Below, one piece after another: positions 1 to 13,302 of a stretch of DNA of 64,000 nt (positions are counted from its first letter, which is position 1; each line of letters begins with the position of its first letter). The notes below the pieces were generated by a model that saw only the letters and a program-made list of their open reading frames with translations, ran no database searches and was not told the DNA's origin. A program made the translations under genes and the position numbers. Origin of the DNA: Apiotrichum sp. Y4204 (lineage: Eukaryota > Basidiomycota > Tremellomycetes > Trichosporonales > Trichosporonaceae); contig JAMYHL010000023.1 of assembly GCA_025531455.1 (NCBI GenBank), forward strand, positions 1 through 64,000, given 5' to 3'.

Positions 1-15
1 TTGCTGACATGACAG

Positions 16-73
16 AGAACGGCTCATCGCGCAGGAGAGGGAGCTTACGCGCCTCAAGGCTGAGATGCGCTGA
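16..73 (+). CDS. 3'-terminal exon of an unidentified gene, cut by the window edge
   Basis: The window opens in what looks like the end of an intron: a TGAC branch-like motif lies just before an acceptor AG at 14-15. The exon then reads in one frame to a TGA at 71-73. The 18 complete codons encode a charged Glu/Arg/Leu-rich tail ending in KAEMR, typical of the end of a coiled coil or amphipathic helix. Nothing identifies the protein. The acceptor at 15 is an inference; another AG at 16-17 is possible but breaks the frame differently. The composition is clearly more protein-like than the non-coding DNA that follows. Confidence 0.5.
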
Positions 74-3000
74 GGGTACTAGACATTGTTGTACTGTATG
101 AAGACGTTGCCGTGCTGCGTGGCTGACCCACCGACTTTTATGGAACTGACACACTCATCAAGAAACTCCCGAACATATGCTCATCTCTTGTCCTGTGACG
201 CACACACATTGAGACATCTCAGTCCCAGCCTCACGTCGGTCCGGACCTTCATCCCTCGCCCAGCCGGGACTGGACATGGCCCCGATCAGCGGGCCGCGAC
301 ACTATCCCGATGGGCGTGACGTATAATGAGGCCGAGGCAGGGACGCGGAGAGATTACGGCCCAAGAACTTAGAAAATCCGGTGCGCAGCCTGCGCAGTGC
401 CGGGTTGGGTGCTGACCATTCAGAGCGATCCGGGTGAAGCGCACAATAGCCCGTATCCAGCAATCCGCGCGTGACTCGCCACTTGGCGGGAGGCGAGGCG
501 TTCATTTGGAGGTGTGCTGTATCGGTGTAGATCGGGGGTCGGGTGGCAAACGTGTTGAGAGCCATCCTCATCCCAGTCCCCCGGTCCCGGAGTGGACAGT
601 CCCATTGACATCTCCACAGCCGACAGCTGAGGGGACCAGGCTCTAAGCTCCAGGATCCAAGCATCAAGCTGCAAGCTCCAGATTCCGGCGCAGATCGCAG
701 ATCGCAGATCCCAGATCTCCTCCGAGCCCTGTTCTCAAAGTGTGACTAAATCTCCGAAGGGGAGGGGGCCGGGGAGGAGTTTGAGCGTGTCTTTGAGTCT
801 CGAGCTGCGCGAGGTGCGGGCGCGCGGGGCGGGGCTACTGGATAACTCGGTCGGATGCGGGACGTGATCGCCACGTGCTGGAGCGTGTTTTGCAAGTAGT
901 GTAATGTGCGATGTCCGCGAGTGGCGAGTGCAAAGAATGAAGCTGGGTGCTGATAGCCATGAGTTGTGCGCCGCTACATTAACTCAAGGACAGAGATCAT
1001 ATCGTGATATGTATGTCTCTTGGAGATGTCGGGAAGAGGCACGGGGGCACCGCACCGCCCCAGTCTGCGCCGCCCTCCATGATCTCGAACTGGGGGCCAC
1101 GGGAATGAAAGAAACGAACAACGAACAACAGACAAAAACAACAAACAAACAAAGAAACGAAGAAACGAGAAAACAGGCTGCCGAACAGCCAGCCGAACAG
1201 CCATCCGAAGGCGATACTGCCGCAGGCTGTCCTCCCGCTGGATCTCAAATTATATGGCAGATCGATATCAGTCGGAAGTGTGGCAGTGGACCGGAACGGA
1301 TTGGTGCCTCTGTGGTTCCCGGAGGTACAGGAAGCAACACTGACAAGCACAGACATCCAGCGACTGGTCCATCTACCAAACGGCGCGGTGCAGCAACGTA
1401 CACTCATCCACGTATTTATGAACGCAGATGTACGCCGCCGCTTCCCGAGCGTTTCGAAGCTTATCGAGTACGAATACCGGTAACCACCGTCATGGAGGGA
1501 TCGAGGGCAAGCCCAACCGACCGCGATACATGAGTGTTGTTGTGATCGTGTCGCCGGAAGCCAGGGCAGGGCTTTACGGAGCAGCATTGCGTGATCCGGC
1601 GCAGGTGAAACGTCTAGCCGGAGGACGGAGCAGGGTGCGGCCGGCAGGCCTGGCTGGGCTAGCTGGGTGAAGAGCGAGAGTACTAGTGATGTTCATTATT
1701 ATCGTGCTGCGGCATGACTCCCAGACTGGAAAGAGTATAAGAACGCGACTACTATCAATTTGGACCCCAGAACCCAGAACCGCATGTCGGCATGTAACGA
1801 GAGCCCGCGTCCGATTGTGGGAGACTTTGGGACGTTCATTTAATTACTGTGTGCCGCGGCCGCGACATGAGTACATGAGTATGCGCGGCCAGCCAGCGCA
1901 TGTTACTTTTGGGTGCGCGTCGCGGTGGGAAGTGGTCAAGCTCGAGAAAATCGAGTATCTGCGTCCTCGGCTCCCGTCTCGATGCCTCGGTTTTGTTCTC
2001 GGTGTGGGTGGAATGCGAGTTCTAAAACAGTAGCTACGCGCTACGCGCTAATCGACCCAAAGGTCTCTTTTACGTGTGACTACTACCAACTGCACTTGCC
2101 GCGATCCCCAGAGACTCGCGAGACCAAAAATTTGGCGAGACCCAGAGAGTATCAGCGTCTCGCAAAAACAGATTGGGGTCTCACTACACTTGCTCAGATG
2201 GGCTAGTCTCGGCGACTTGCGATAGCCCTGTGCGGAGACCGAGCACTGGTTATCCTGGCTATCCTGGTGTATCCGAAACAGGCAGCGCCGCCGGACATGC
2301 CGGCATTGTGGCCAACAGCCCTACCTAGCCTAGCTCGGCCTAGCAGGTCCCGAGAGCGAGAGGGGATAATCTCAGATTGTCAGTACATGATTTTTTATTA
2401 TTCTTTTGTGTTTTGTCGGCTTCTCTGAGGAATCAGGATCAGCCAGGAGCGCGAAGATGGGAACTACGCAGCCCCTCCAAACGCGGAAACTCGGAATGGA
2501 ACGAGATTGCGCGCTCCTCTGATTCCTTAGGTCGGACTTGCAGTCGGCGGGCGTGTGCTGTCGTCGTGGGTGTTCGGCACCGACTCGTTATCAGTGAGAT
2601 TGGGGTATGTGGCTAGCTGCTAGCTGCTAGCTGTTAGTTGTTAGCTGCTGGGTCACCACGCGGTGCATGCCCCAAGATAGACGCAAATTCGTACATCATG
2701 CATCGACTCTTGCAACTCATGAGGTCGCGCGCGTGGGGCACATGGTGTCGGGCACGGCAATGTGCGTCGCGCTCATGTAGCCGGCTGGTCGTGGTACCCG
2801 GAACACACCAGCAGCACATGGGTTAAGCTTCGTTGTTTTGATGCTTGATCCATACTCATGCGATTCTGCGAGGGCGAGAGCACAGAGCAGACAGTGAGAT
2901 TGATGGCATGCGCTTCACCTCGGTCCTTAGGTCCTATGCTCATGTCTGCTACTCTGTCACAGCGCGTCGGTGGGTGTACATACACATTCCCCACTTCCCA

Positions 3001-5900
3001 GCTTCCTGCAGAACCTCGGTGAGGTGAGCGCAGCGCGTCACGCGACGGAGCCGACCGTATCAAACGCTCAACAGCAGCCAAGGAAGAGATCAGGTCACAC
3101 GTAGGTTAATGCACCTATGAATCATAACTACATGTGTGGCCGACTCGTACTCGGCACTCTAGATGAGGCGTCATGACTCGCGACTCGCGACCCCGACTCG
3201 CAACTCGCACCTCGCACCACCCGCACTCGACTCGCAACTTACAACTCCCGCCCCCAAGCGCGAGCAAGCATGCAACCGATGCGTCCGATCTCCCCGGCCC
3301 AGGAAGTCCGCAGCGTGCGGCGGTGCGGGGGTGCGGGGGTGCGGAGGTGCGGAGTGCCACAGAGCTTGAGCTTGAACTCGACCTCGAGATCCTCAAGATC
3401 CTTGAGGTCCAGAGCGAAAGGTTATATGCATCCCACATCGTATGTATCCGCACCCGCACGTCCGCGTATCGGCACCTGTGCCGAGTCGCGCTGATATCGG
3501 CACAAGGCTTTTCCGAGGTTCTTGGTTCTTGGTTTTTGGTGGGAGACAAAGCTGGACAAGGTTGTCCGAAATTGCGGGCCGCAGCCGCGTTATTGAAGAG
3601 GTGTGACGATCTCGGTCTCTTCTTTTCTCGGTGTGCATTCTCACCCACGGTAACTGACTGCCTCTGACTGTGACACTCTCACTCCATCTCATCACTCTCC
3701 ATCTCACCCCCTCTCCTCGTCCCCATCACTGTCCCTGCCCCGTGACATCGCCGTGACATTCTCGCCGGCCCGGCGTGGCGGTGGCGGTGAGCAATGAGCA
3801 ATGGGTTGCGCATCGCCACGCTGCGAGTAGCAGCTATATCCGCTGGAACTGGAGCTGGAGCAGGAGCCGGAGCTCGAGCTTGATCTCGAGCTGGCGAGCT
3901 GGAACGGCCTATTAATGATATAGCGGAGTGCCTGCTCCACTAGGCACGTCCGCCGGAGGACAATGGGGTGTGTTCCAATAAATCCTAAATGCAGTCTGTG
4001 CGAGGTTATCCAGCGGCCAGCGGCCAGCGGCCCAGCGGGATAGCGGGCCAGCAAGCAGTGCGGGGACGGGCGGACTCGAGCAGCCGACGACGTGTTGCCC
4101 GCAATGGGGGTCGGCGGACTTGAGAACTCACATCCAACTCGTCCGCCACTCGTCAACTGGCCCCTCCCCGCTATCGTTGTGCGGGGCTATGAAATCCTCA
4201 ACGACAAGGTTCAAGTTGGGAGTTGATCCGCGCCGCATCGGCGAAGCGGCGATAAAACTCTGTTCGCGGCGCCGTTCCCCCCATGTTCTCCGTCCGGGCC
4301 GATACTGCGATACTGCAATACCCCACAGTACGAGTGCTGCAATAATGCGGCTGTCTTTTGGGCCTGCAGTCTGGCTCCTGGCTCTGGATCACGTACCTCG
4401 CCCCAATCCCCGAGAAAAGCCAGAAACACAGAATTCACGCCGAAATCAGAGTAAACAGACAGAGAGCAGGCAGATCGACAGAGCAGTCTTCGCAATGCGC
4501 AATGCGTCCTGGTGCTGTGGTGCTGTAATGGCCATTTGGCTGGGTGTGATCGAGTCCCTGGCTGTTGTCGTGTTGTCGTGTTTCGCAGTATGGCCACCTG
4601 CCACATTGGGTCCCATTCTATGATCATTGTGATATAATGATCCCATTACCCGCGCGCTGGCCGGCTGTGGACCCTCTGGGCCTTTGGCCTTTTGGGCGGC
4701 GGCGCTTGATGTACAGTGCCCTGCGTTTCGTGTTGCGCCGCGCAGTGCCACCCCACTCGGTGCTGGATACTGGGCACTTCTGGCGCTGTGCTGCAATTCT
4801 ATCTCCTCATGCGGGTGCGAAACACGCCCTGGGGACAGTATGGGAGCCAGGGAGGATTAGCAAAATGCATGTTGCAGACGCACTGCTACTGAGATGCGGC
4901 GCCGTAGAGTCCATAATCCATGCAGAGATCTCATCCATGCATGGAGCGAGATTCACGGACTCACGGATCATGTCAGCCAGTCCAGCGGGAGCACGGCGAT
5001 CCATCCCATCACTTCACTCTGCGACGACCACACGACCGCAGCGCCGCTCCTATCCGCTCCGCAGCCGGCCCATCCCCGCCGCGACAAGCGCCAAGCGACT
5101 TGAGAGACAAGCGAGAAATGGAATACGGAATGAACGGAGAAAAGGAGGTAAATGGTGGAAGCTAACCTACGGAAAAACAAGAAAAAAAAAGAATCAGAGA
5201 GCGAGCCAGCACGGACGCCAGCAAAAAGGGGCCTCACCCCGCGCGTCGTCCCTGAGAACTGAAGGGGGGCGAGGCTGAGAGGCCCGAGAGGTCGTGCGGG
5301 TTCAACCAACTGCGCGAGTCTCTGTCCAGGCTATCAGAGCTCTTGCCGCGGATGCCGCTGTCGTGCCAGAGCTGGTCTGGCCCCCCCCGCAATTATCGTC
5401 AGGTCGTTGGGCTGAAGCGGCAGAACACTAGCGCCCAAAGCCAGAGCCCCAGAGTGCCCAGGCGTGTTGGTGTTGTGGCCCCCCTCTCTGCTCCTCCATT
5501 TGTCCCGTCCCGTTTTTAGATTTGATTTGGGGCTAGGAACCGAGCTTGTAGAAGAGAAGGGAGGGAGCACCGACAGCAGAGAGGTTGGGAGATACAAGAG
5601 GGGATGGCAGTAACCGTAGATTGCACATCGCTCTCGGCCTCTTGCGCTGCTGCTCTCCTTGCTCTCAACCTCTCGGGGCCACGCCACGGCGTAGCAACTA
5701 TTAGAGTTAGCCAGCAGTGCAGTGCCGCCGGGCTGTTCATGTAGGCTCTCGAGGCAGGAGACCGTTACCTCCTCCGCGAGAATTACTGTATGGAGAGGTT
5801 ACAGATGCTCAGGAGACCAAAGGCGCAGCACTGAAGAGCAAGTGGAAACGCAAAGGAAACCCGTAGAGGTCAAGGGACGAGACGAGACGAAACGGAACGC
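74..5900. other. Gene-poor region, no supported gene
   Basis: Nearly 6 kb in which I find no exon chain with coherent protein sequence on either strand, while the rest of the window averages about one gene per 2.7 kb. It holds short degenerate direct repeats: CAGATCG/CAGATCC copies near 690-715, GCTAGCT units near 2,614-2,650, and an ACTCGC-type repeat near 3,170-3,260. A frame at about 1,280-1,483 reads somewhat protein-like but has no homologue I recognise. It could hold regulatory DNA, a non-coding transcript, or the decayed remains of a gene or element; the sequence does not decide. Confidence 0.5.
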
Positions 5901-8900
5901 TTACCCAACCCAACGCGCGCGCATCCCGTAGAGTCGAGTACACCTCGCGCGCCACCGACAGCACACTCTTCGCCATCGACTGTTCGTACCTCCGTCCACT
6001 CATCGACAGCCGACGCCGAGGACCGTCGAACGTCGCCTCACACTCGCTACACTCTCTCCTCATCTCACCCCACACACACTTTGACACCCCTCTCCCCCCC
6101 TCTCCCCCCCTCTCGGCTCCGAAACGCGCTTCCAGCTTCCAGCTGCGCCCCCATTCCACAACGCGCACAACGCGAAGTCGTCAACGTCAACGCGACGCAC
6201 ACGGACCGCCGCGACGTAAAGAGAGACAGGGCGCCACGAGTTATCTTGTGGCTGTCGCTCTGTAGCGTCCACTCGATCACTACCCCACTTTGCTCGGATC
6301 GCGACTGCTCGCTCGGACCCAGTACTGTCCAAGCCACAGATCAAGGCCAGTGTTCTTCGGCGCGGTACCGAGAATACCACTTTATTGCATCCACCGCCCT
6401 TCGCCCCATCGCTTTGTCACCCGCATCGCACTTTTTTTTGCGCCTTTGCTCCATCGCATCCCGCGTCAGACAGAGACAGTCAAGACACCCCCCGACCCGG
6501 CCCGCGCGGTGGCGCCGGTATCGTCTCGTCCTCTCACTTCTTGTGCCCGCGCGCGCTTCCCTTCCCCCTTCTATACGGGGTCGCGACCGCCACGGCGTGT
6601 GTGGCTTGAAAGAAAAGGCTCGCAACGCAGGGTCTGCACTCTGTATTCCGTTCTCTGCGCCTCTGCTCGAGAGCGATCTAGAGCTCTAGAGATTTAGAGC
6701 GCGTGCATTCCGTGCCGACGTCGCTCTATTCTAAACGCGTTTCGTGTGCAGCCCGCGCCCCTGGCCTGGTGCTATTGAGGTGCCAGTCACCAGACCGCCA
6801 TTGAGGCCGCCAGTGCTTCTGCTGTGTGACTACTAGCCACGGCGTTGCTTCTGCGCTTCTGGCTGCGAGCTAGCAGGCATCGGTGTGTCGGATCGCGCTG
6901 CCGTTGTTGCCATCGCGTGCTGCGAGTTACTGCCCAGTGTTCTGGACGTTGGACTGTTTGTGTTGTCTCGAATTGTCTCATAAGGACTATTCACAGCAGT
7001 ATCAGTTGTTTGACTACAGCCTGCAGCCTGGCACTGCAGCTTGGCATAGAGATCCCATCGCGACCGTGCTATTCAAGCTCTCAAGATCTCAAGATCTCAA
7101 GATCGCCCACCGTCGGCATCTCCGTCTACGTCCCGACATTCCCCTCTATATTCTATCCGACACTCGGACTGTGCTTGGCCATCCCGCTCCTCCCGAGTGC
7201 GAAACACGACCCGGCGACAGAATTGACACGTCCGTTTTGATCTGGATCTCTCACAGGTCCTTTTCTCGTTACTCTTTGCCGCGGCAAGAACACGCAGAGG
7301 TGAGTGCAGCAGTGGGGCAATTGCAGGACTTGCAAGCATATAGAATAGTTGTGGATCGTGGTGGTGCTCGTGAATACAGTACTGCAATTTGGAAACACGA
7401 CTGGAGATCGTGAGAGAGTGCAGTCCATGGTGGTAACTTTTTTTTTTCCCACCATAGCAGCAGCAGCAGCTACAGCAGTGGTGTTCCCCCCTTGTATTTG
7501 TTTTGTGCTGTGGTCTTCCCCCCCTCCTTCCCTCCCTCGATCCCTCGCCTGCCTTCCCTCGTTGCCTTCCCTTGTCTTCCCTCCGGTTGTCCGTGCCCCC
7601 CTCTCCCCTTCCCGCGCAATCACATCACATCACCACACCTCAAACACCGTCATCCCCCCTGCCTCCTCTCTCCTGCGCACACATACATGCACACACACCC
7701 TCTCTCGCCGCCGATATCTTCGACGACGACGACGAGGACAGCGACAACAACAGCGACAAGCGCGATAGTAACGACACACAGACACACAGAGTAGTAGTAA
7801 TTTAAAGCCAAAAGAGGGTAAAAGGGCACAACTTTTTAGACTGGGGACGGACCTGCTTGTCTCGATACCCAGGCCCAGGGTCTTCACACAAGAAACAACC
7901 TGTTAAACGTGTTGTTGCCCTTGTCGACCCCGTCTTTTTCTTTTTCCTACCCCTATTACCCCGGTTACAACTCTCTTGGCACCGAAACAGAGTGCAGACT
8001 GCGCAGACTGCACTCCCATCCCACCACACCACACCCATCCCATCCACATCCACCTCGACTCTCCTCTTTCCTCCCTCTCTCCTCGCCATCGTTCTTTGTG
8101 TCTGTGCCACTGCGCACACAGTACTCACCATCGCACACACACGCCGTGTCTCTACTCCATCTTTGTCATCCAGACCCAAGACACTCTCAGACACACACCA
8201 CACCACCACACACACTCCCTTCCTTCCCGGTGTCCACGCTTCCCGTTCCTCTTTTTTGCTCCCTCCATCACTACCAACCACTCTTACCACCACCACATCC
8301 ACCACCACCACACCTCGTCCTGCGTTGCCATCCATGCCTCGCTCTTAAAACTGACGCCATTCTCGCCCCGTCTCTTTTCTCTCAACCCGTTCTCATTTAC
8401 GACTCTACGACCCTCACGACCTTTTGCGACTGATACGCACTTTCCCTCTGCTCTCTGAACATTATCATCTCCTCGCGTCCCTTGTGACTCTGTCGATCCT
8501 CATCGTCGGCTGTCACCACCCTACCGGCCCGCATCCCCTCTCTCCCATCCATTCCTCGTCCTCGCCGCTCGGCAACGCGTTTGTGCGCCCCCCGTCGCCA
8601 CCACAAACCGTCTTGTCAACCAACTTTTTTTTCGCGTACCCGCGCCCACCGCCCACCACACATCCACTCCGCCCTTCGTGACGTGTTACTCGACCGGTCA
8701 TTCATCTCCGCCATCTCTGCCGCCACCACCAACACACACGCACACCTCATCCATCTCCAAATTCCGGCATACCAGCCAGAAGACGTCCCCACCAAACAGC
8801 CTGCTCGTCTGCTGGTCATTCCTTGTCGTGTGGCCCGCGCCCTTGACATTGCTTCCCGGACATTCCGTGAGTCCCAAGGGAGAGAGTGAGAGAGTGGAAG

Positions 8901-9939
8901 AGAGACGCAGACGCGATGGGAGAACGAAGGCCCTTGGCCCAGAGGGGGAACAGGCATGTTTATCAGTATGCCCCTGTTTTGTTCCGCTGGTGGCTTTGCA
9001 TCTGTGCACTGTGCATCCAGGCCATGCAGGACAACCCCTCTTTGTCTCTCTCGTCGTGCTCTCTGGCTCGCCCTCTCGCTCCTGGTGGTTGCACGCATGT
9101 TTTTGGTGCTGACGCTGTGTCTTCGTTTTTTTATGCCCGTGTTTCTTGCCCTTTTCGCCGCCATCATCCTTGCGTACCTCTCTGCTCTTGGTCTTTTGCC
9201 TTGTTGTCCTTGTTGCTCCTTTTTTTGTGTCCTTGTGCACCTACCTTTTCATCATCGTGATCACTTTGCGAACGGACCTCGTCAACAAACTCGCTCGTTG
9301 CCCCTCGACCTCGATTTGCTTCCTCCTTCGCCGCCTCTCCCCCTCTCCCCCTCGTGCCACTGTGTCACTCTGTGTGTCGCACACTCCACCACATCGACCA
9401 CCACCTGCACCACCCAACCCCCCACCTCCCACCACCACGCGCTCCTTCGGCCCCCTCGGTTCTCCCCGGTGGCTGCCTCTCCTCCCGGACCTCTCTTACT
9501 CTGTCCATCACGCCTCCACGCAAACCCCGCACTGGCCGCCTTACTCGTGTCCACCACCACCACTAACACCACCAACACCACCACATCCATCGCACTCTTA
9601 CCTTCGATCCGTCTTGCACTCGCCCTCTTCCCTCCCTGTCACACACAAACACATCCTTCCCTCTTTCGGCTCGCACGCACACACTCACGCTCACTCACTC
9701 CATCCACTCCGTCGCACCGGCGCCAAACAAACATCCGGGTGCCGTGTGTGTCCTTCATCGCCGCCGCTCCGCACATTCACCATCACACAACAGAACCCAA
9801 GACGTTCAGCACCCTGCCACTCATCTAGCGGCGCTCCCCCGCAGCGAGCTCGCCCACTCGCCCCCCGCCGACTGGCGATCCACTTCACACTCCCCGGTGG
9901 TCATCCCACCCCCTCGACCCACCTTCTCCCATTCTAGCA
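5900..9939 (+). promoter_or_regulatory. Long pyrimidine-rich promoter/5' leader of CDC24
   Basis: From about 5,900 to the CDC24 ATG the + strand is strongly C/T-rich, with long CCCTC, TCTCC and CACA runs, as seen upstream of YAK1 (16,430-17,527) and the arrestin gene (57,450-58,327). Such asymmetry is usual in promoters and leaders of basidiomycete regulatory genes. Two purine-containing islands interrupt it, each starting with GTGAGT and ending in a plausible acceptor: 7,300-7,457 (ending CCACCATAG) and 8,867-9,029 (ending GCCATGCAG). They look like 5'-UTR introns. Many short ATG-initiated frames occur in it, none protein-like. The transcript start cannot be placed from sequence. Confidence 0.45.
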
Positions 9940-12900
9940 ATGTCCATTTCTCGAAAGCGTCTAGGCTCTGTCAGTCAACGCATCGACTCTCCACTGCCTC
10001 CATTGGATATCCAGTCTATCCAGATGCCGCCCAACCCGTAAGTTGTCTTCCCTCTAGTCCCACTCACGCCAGGCAAAATGCGCTAGCCCTCAAGACGGCG
10101 GCGCTGTCTTCCACAAAGACACTGTTTCAGATGGCCTCAAGCCTCCGCAGACGGTTGCGCAACGTTGACGAGTTTGCCGTCTTCCTGGGTGAGTTGTTTG
10201 TGGATGCCCATGGCGCGTCTAGCCACACGACTACGGCCGCTAACCCCCGACAGAACAGCCGGCTACCGCTCCATCACTCGATGTCGTCTCCCACATGTGC
10301 CATGTCTTCCGACTCGGGTCCTCGCTCTGTGCGCTCTACAACCTTCTCATCCCTGCATTCGTTTCCCCAAAATCTCCCCTGTACGCCGACCTGGAAGCTC
10401 CCGAACCCCTCACCTTTGAGCCTCCTGATCTCTTGAACTCGCCAGAAGGTGTGCGCAACTGGGCAAAACGACCTGAGAACCGCAAGTCGTGCCAGTTCTA
10501 CATTGCCGCTTTCATCATGCAGTTGAACAAGCGTCGCGACGAGGGACGGTGGCCACATCCGACGTGTGCATTCCCGCAAGTTTGGGGCATCACGTCGGGT
10601 GGCGAGACTGATGTTGAGGGTTATGACTCTGGCGGCCTGATGCAGGTGTTCCAGGTCGTCGAGCTCATGCTCGACAACCTCCCTGACACCGCACTCTCGC
10701 CGACTAGCGCCACCCCCACCACAGCATTCGGCAGCAGCATAGATCAGTCCTTGTCATCCGTCACGCCTATGACCACCTCGACGACTGTTCGCGACTCGTA
10801 CGAAATGCCTATTTCAGTAAGCAGCACCTCGACACTCGTCAACCCCTTGATGACGTCCGTCAACGGTTCCATCGACACGGAGACGGCAGGATCGGTCACG
10901 GTTGAGCAGCTGAAATCTGCTTCTGATCCGGCGTTGATCGACGCCGCTTTCAGAACGGTCGAGGAGCTCGTTAACTCGGAGCGGTCATATGTCCAGGAGC
11001 TCGAGATTCTTGAACGGTGCTCGGTCGAGATTCTCAAGGCAGAGCTCATATCTGCTGAAACTGTTTACTCCATCTTCACCAACCTCCGCCAGATCCTCGA
11101 CTTCCAGCGCAAATTCCTCATCAAACTTGAAACAGAGTACGAGCCGATCGAGGAGCGCGGAGCAGCAGCATGGGCAGAAGGACGGTGGGGACGTCCGTTC
11201 GTCGACATGGAGAAGGAGTTTGAGTGCTACGGCCCGTACTGTGCAAATTACATGACGGCTATCAAGGTCGTCGGCGACTACACGGTCAACCTCATGGTGA
11301 GTGCCAAGTATATGGGACCATTCTGACGACCTAGATGGGACAGACGCTTCCCGAGGGCGAGCGGCCATGCCTGCATCCTGAGCGTGAACTGCAGGCCTTC
11401 ATGATCAAGCCCATTCAGCGGATCACAAAGTATGGCCTCCTGCTGGACGCTATCCTGCACGCCACTGCCAAGCGCGACTACGCCTACAGGTCAGAGCTGC
11501 AGGCTGGCCTCACTGCTGTTCGCCGAATCGCCGCCGACATCAATGAGACGACCGCGTTCAAGGCAAAGCAGGCGACCGTGCGCGAGCTTGTCGAGCGCGT
11601 TGACGACTGGAAGGGGCACGACTACGAGAAGTTTGGTGACCTGCACCTCGACGATCAGTTTACTGTCTCCAAGGCCGACTCTCCTCGTGACTACCACGTC
11701 TTCCTTTTCGAGAAGATGATGCTCTGTTGCAAAGAGATCGTCCCGGATAAGAAGGGCAAGGGCTCGAAGAACTCGCTTCGCAAGGATAAGACTGCGAGCA
11801 AGGGTGGTCTCGCCGCTAAGCCCCGGTTGGCGCTCAAGGGCCGCATCTTCGTCTCCAACATCAACAATGCCGTTCTCATTCCCAATTCTCCAGACCAGCA
11901 ATTTGCACCTCCCCGTGTGCAGATTGTCTGGTCCGTGCCAGCCAAGAATGGTGACTCGGACCAGGACGTTGAGGATTCGTTCATCATGTCCGGCCGATCA
12001 GAGGATCAGATGAAGAAGTGGGTCGACAAGGTGCTGGAGCTTGCTGCGTCTGCGAAAAAGGAGCAGAGCAATCGCCACGAACGCACTCGCCAGAACGCCA
12101 GGCTCTCGGACCCCAACCAGCGCCCTTACTGGAACCAGTCGCAGTTTGCGCCCCCCACCCCGGGTACCGACCACGGCAACTTCTTCTCGCCAATTACCCC
12201 AGGCGGTTCGTACCACCACTTGCCAGAAACGGAAGGAGACGAAGAGGAGTTTGCGTCTCGGAATGGATCGCTCAATGGCCTCGCTATATATGGGGTCCCC
12301 GGCGTTCCGTTCCCGCCTGGCGGCAACCGCCGTGCCCAGAGTCAGCAGTCGATGCCTCCGGCCCAGCACGCCGAGCTTCGCGCTCGCGCCATGACCGAGG
12401 ATCACAACGGACCCACCGTGGCCCAGTGGCGGTCACAGGCCGCCCCACCGCTCCCGCAGGCCCCCGCTCTGCCGCGCATAACATCTGGTCACACGGACTC
12501 GTCGTGGAGTAACAATGCCCCACTGAGTGCACGCCGGCAGACCACCGACCCGGAGGACAGCGAGCGCACACCAAATAGCAATCCGCCTCCTGCATATCGC
12601 TTGGACGGCACCCACGGAGGACGCGGTGTGGCCCGACAAGGGTTCGGCACCGTCGGCCTTGCTGGACCGCCACCCGCCCTTCGCAACCGGAGTGCCTCGT
12701 CACCCAATGTCTACCAGCAGGCGCAGATGTCCCCGGTACCCCCGCTTCCTCAGTCCGCCGCAACGCCCAACGGGACAAATCCCTCATGGCCGGGCCAGAA
12801 CTCCAACGCACCATACGCTTCGGGCTCGACCTCGTCGTCGTCCACCGGCCTGGGCTCCACACCGGGAGGCACCGCATACTTCAACCGTCGCATGAGCGTT

Positions 12901-13302
12901 GGCGGTAAGCGCTCCAGTGCCGAGTCGCAAACGACCGAGACGTCCGAGACCTCGAGCCAGAGCCCACGCACACCATACACCAACGCCACGCCAGTCTCCC
13001 GCCAGAACAGTCAAGACACGCCATCCGCCGCGCCATCCACTGTTCTCGTCAAAGTGCGCTCTGGCGACGCCAACTTTTCCATTGGCGTTGCTTCCGACAT
13101 TGCGTATCGCACACTGTACGAAAAGGTTGTGAAAAAGCTGCGCCTTTGTAGTGCCCGCCACAGCGCCGCTGGCCTCGACCTCCAGGTCAAGATCAAATGG
13201 CTCGACTCTGATGGCGACGAGGTGGTGATCAACACGGACGCCGACGTCCAGGTGATGATCGCCGAGGCCACCTCGGAGCAGATCCAACTCATCGCGGCCT
13301 AG
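9940..13302 (+). CDS. CDC24: Cdc24-type Rho/Cdc42 guanine nucleotide exchange factor
   Basis: Exons 9940-10037, 10073-10188, 10254-11296 and 11335-13302 encode 1,074 aa; introns are 35, 65 and 38 nt and all phases close. The domain order is that of Cdc24: a calponin-homology-like CDC24 domain (about residues 50-190), a DH catalytic domain starting near residue 305 (RTVEELVNSERSYV), a PH domain (about 515-655), a long Pro/Ser/Gln-rich linker, and a C-terminal PB1 domain (about 988-1074). In yeasts Cdc24 activates Cdc42 at polarity sites and its PB1 domain binds the scaffold Bem1. The start follows directly on the CT-rich leader; residues before the CH domain are few, as in other fungi. No truncation is seen. 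Confidence 0.93.

Noticed and set aside
3170..3260. CRISPR-like repeat
   Set aside because: The ACTCGC-type units are degenerate, unspaced and of irregular length; there are no unique spacers, and the genome is eukaryotic.
8956..9828. 290-codon frame (and overlapping 263-codon frame) in the CDC24 leader
   Set aside because: Composition is Pro/Ser/Thr/His/Leu from C/T-rich DNA; overlapping frames are equally open, and no domain or splice context supports a protein.
10815..10850. Possible intron starting CAGTAAGC in CDC24 exon 3
   Set aside because: The reading frame is open across it and continues into the DH domain without interruption; no splice is needed.
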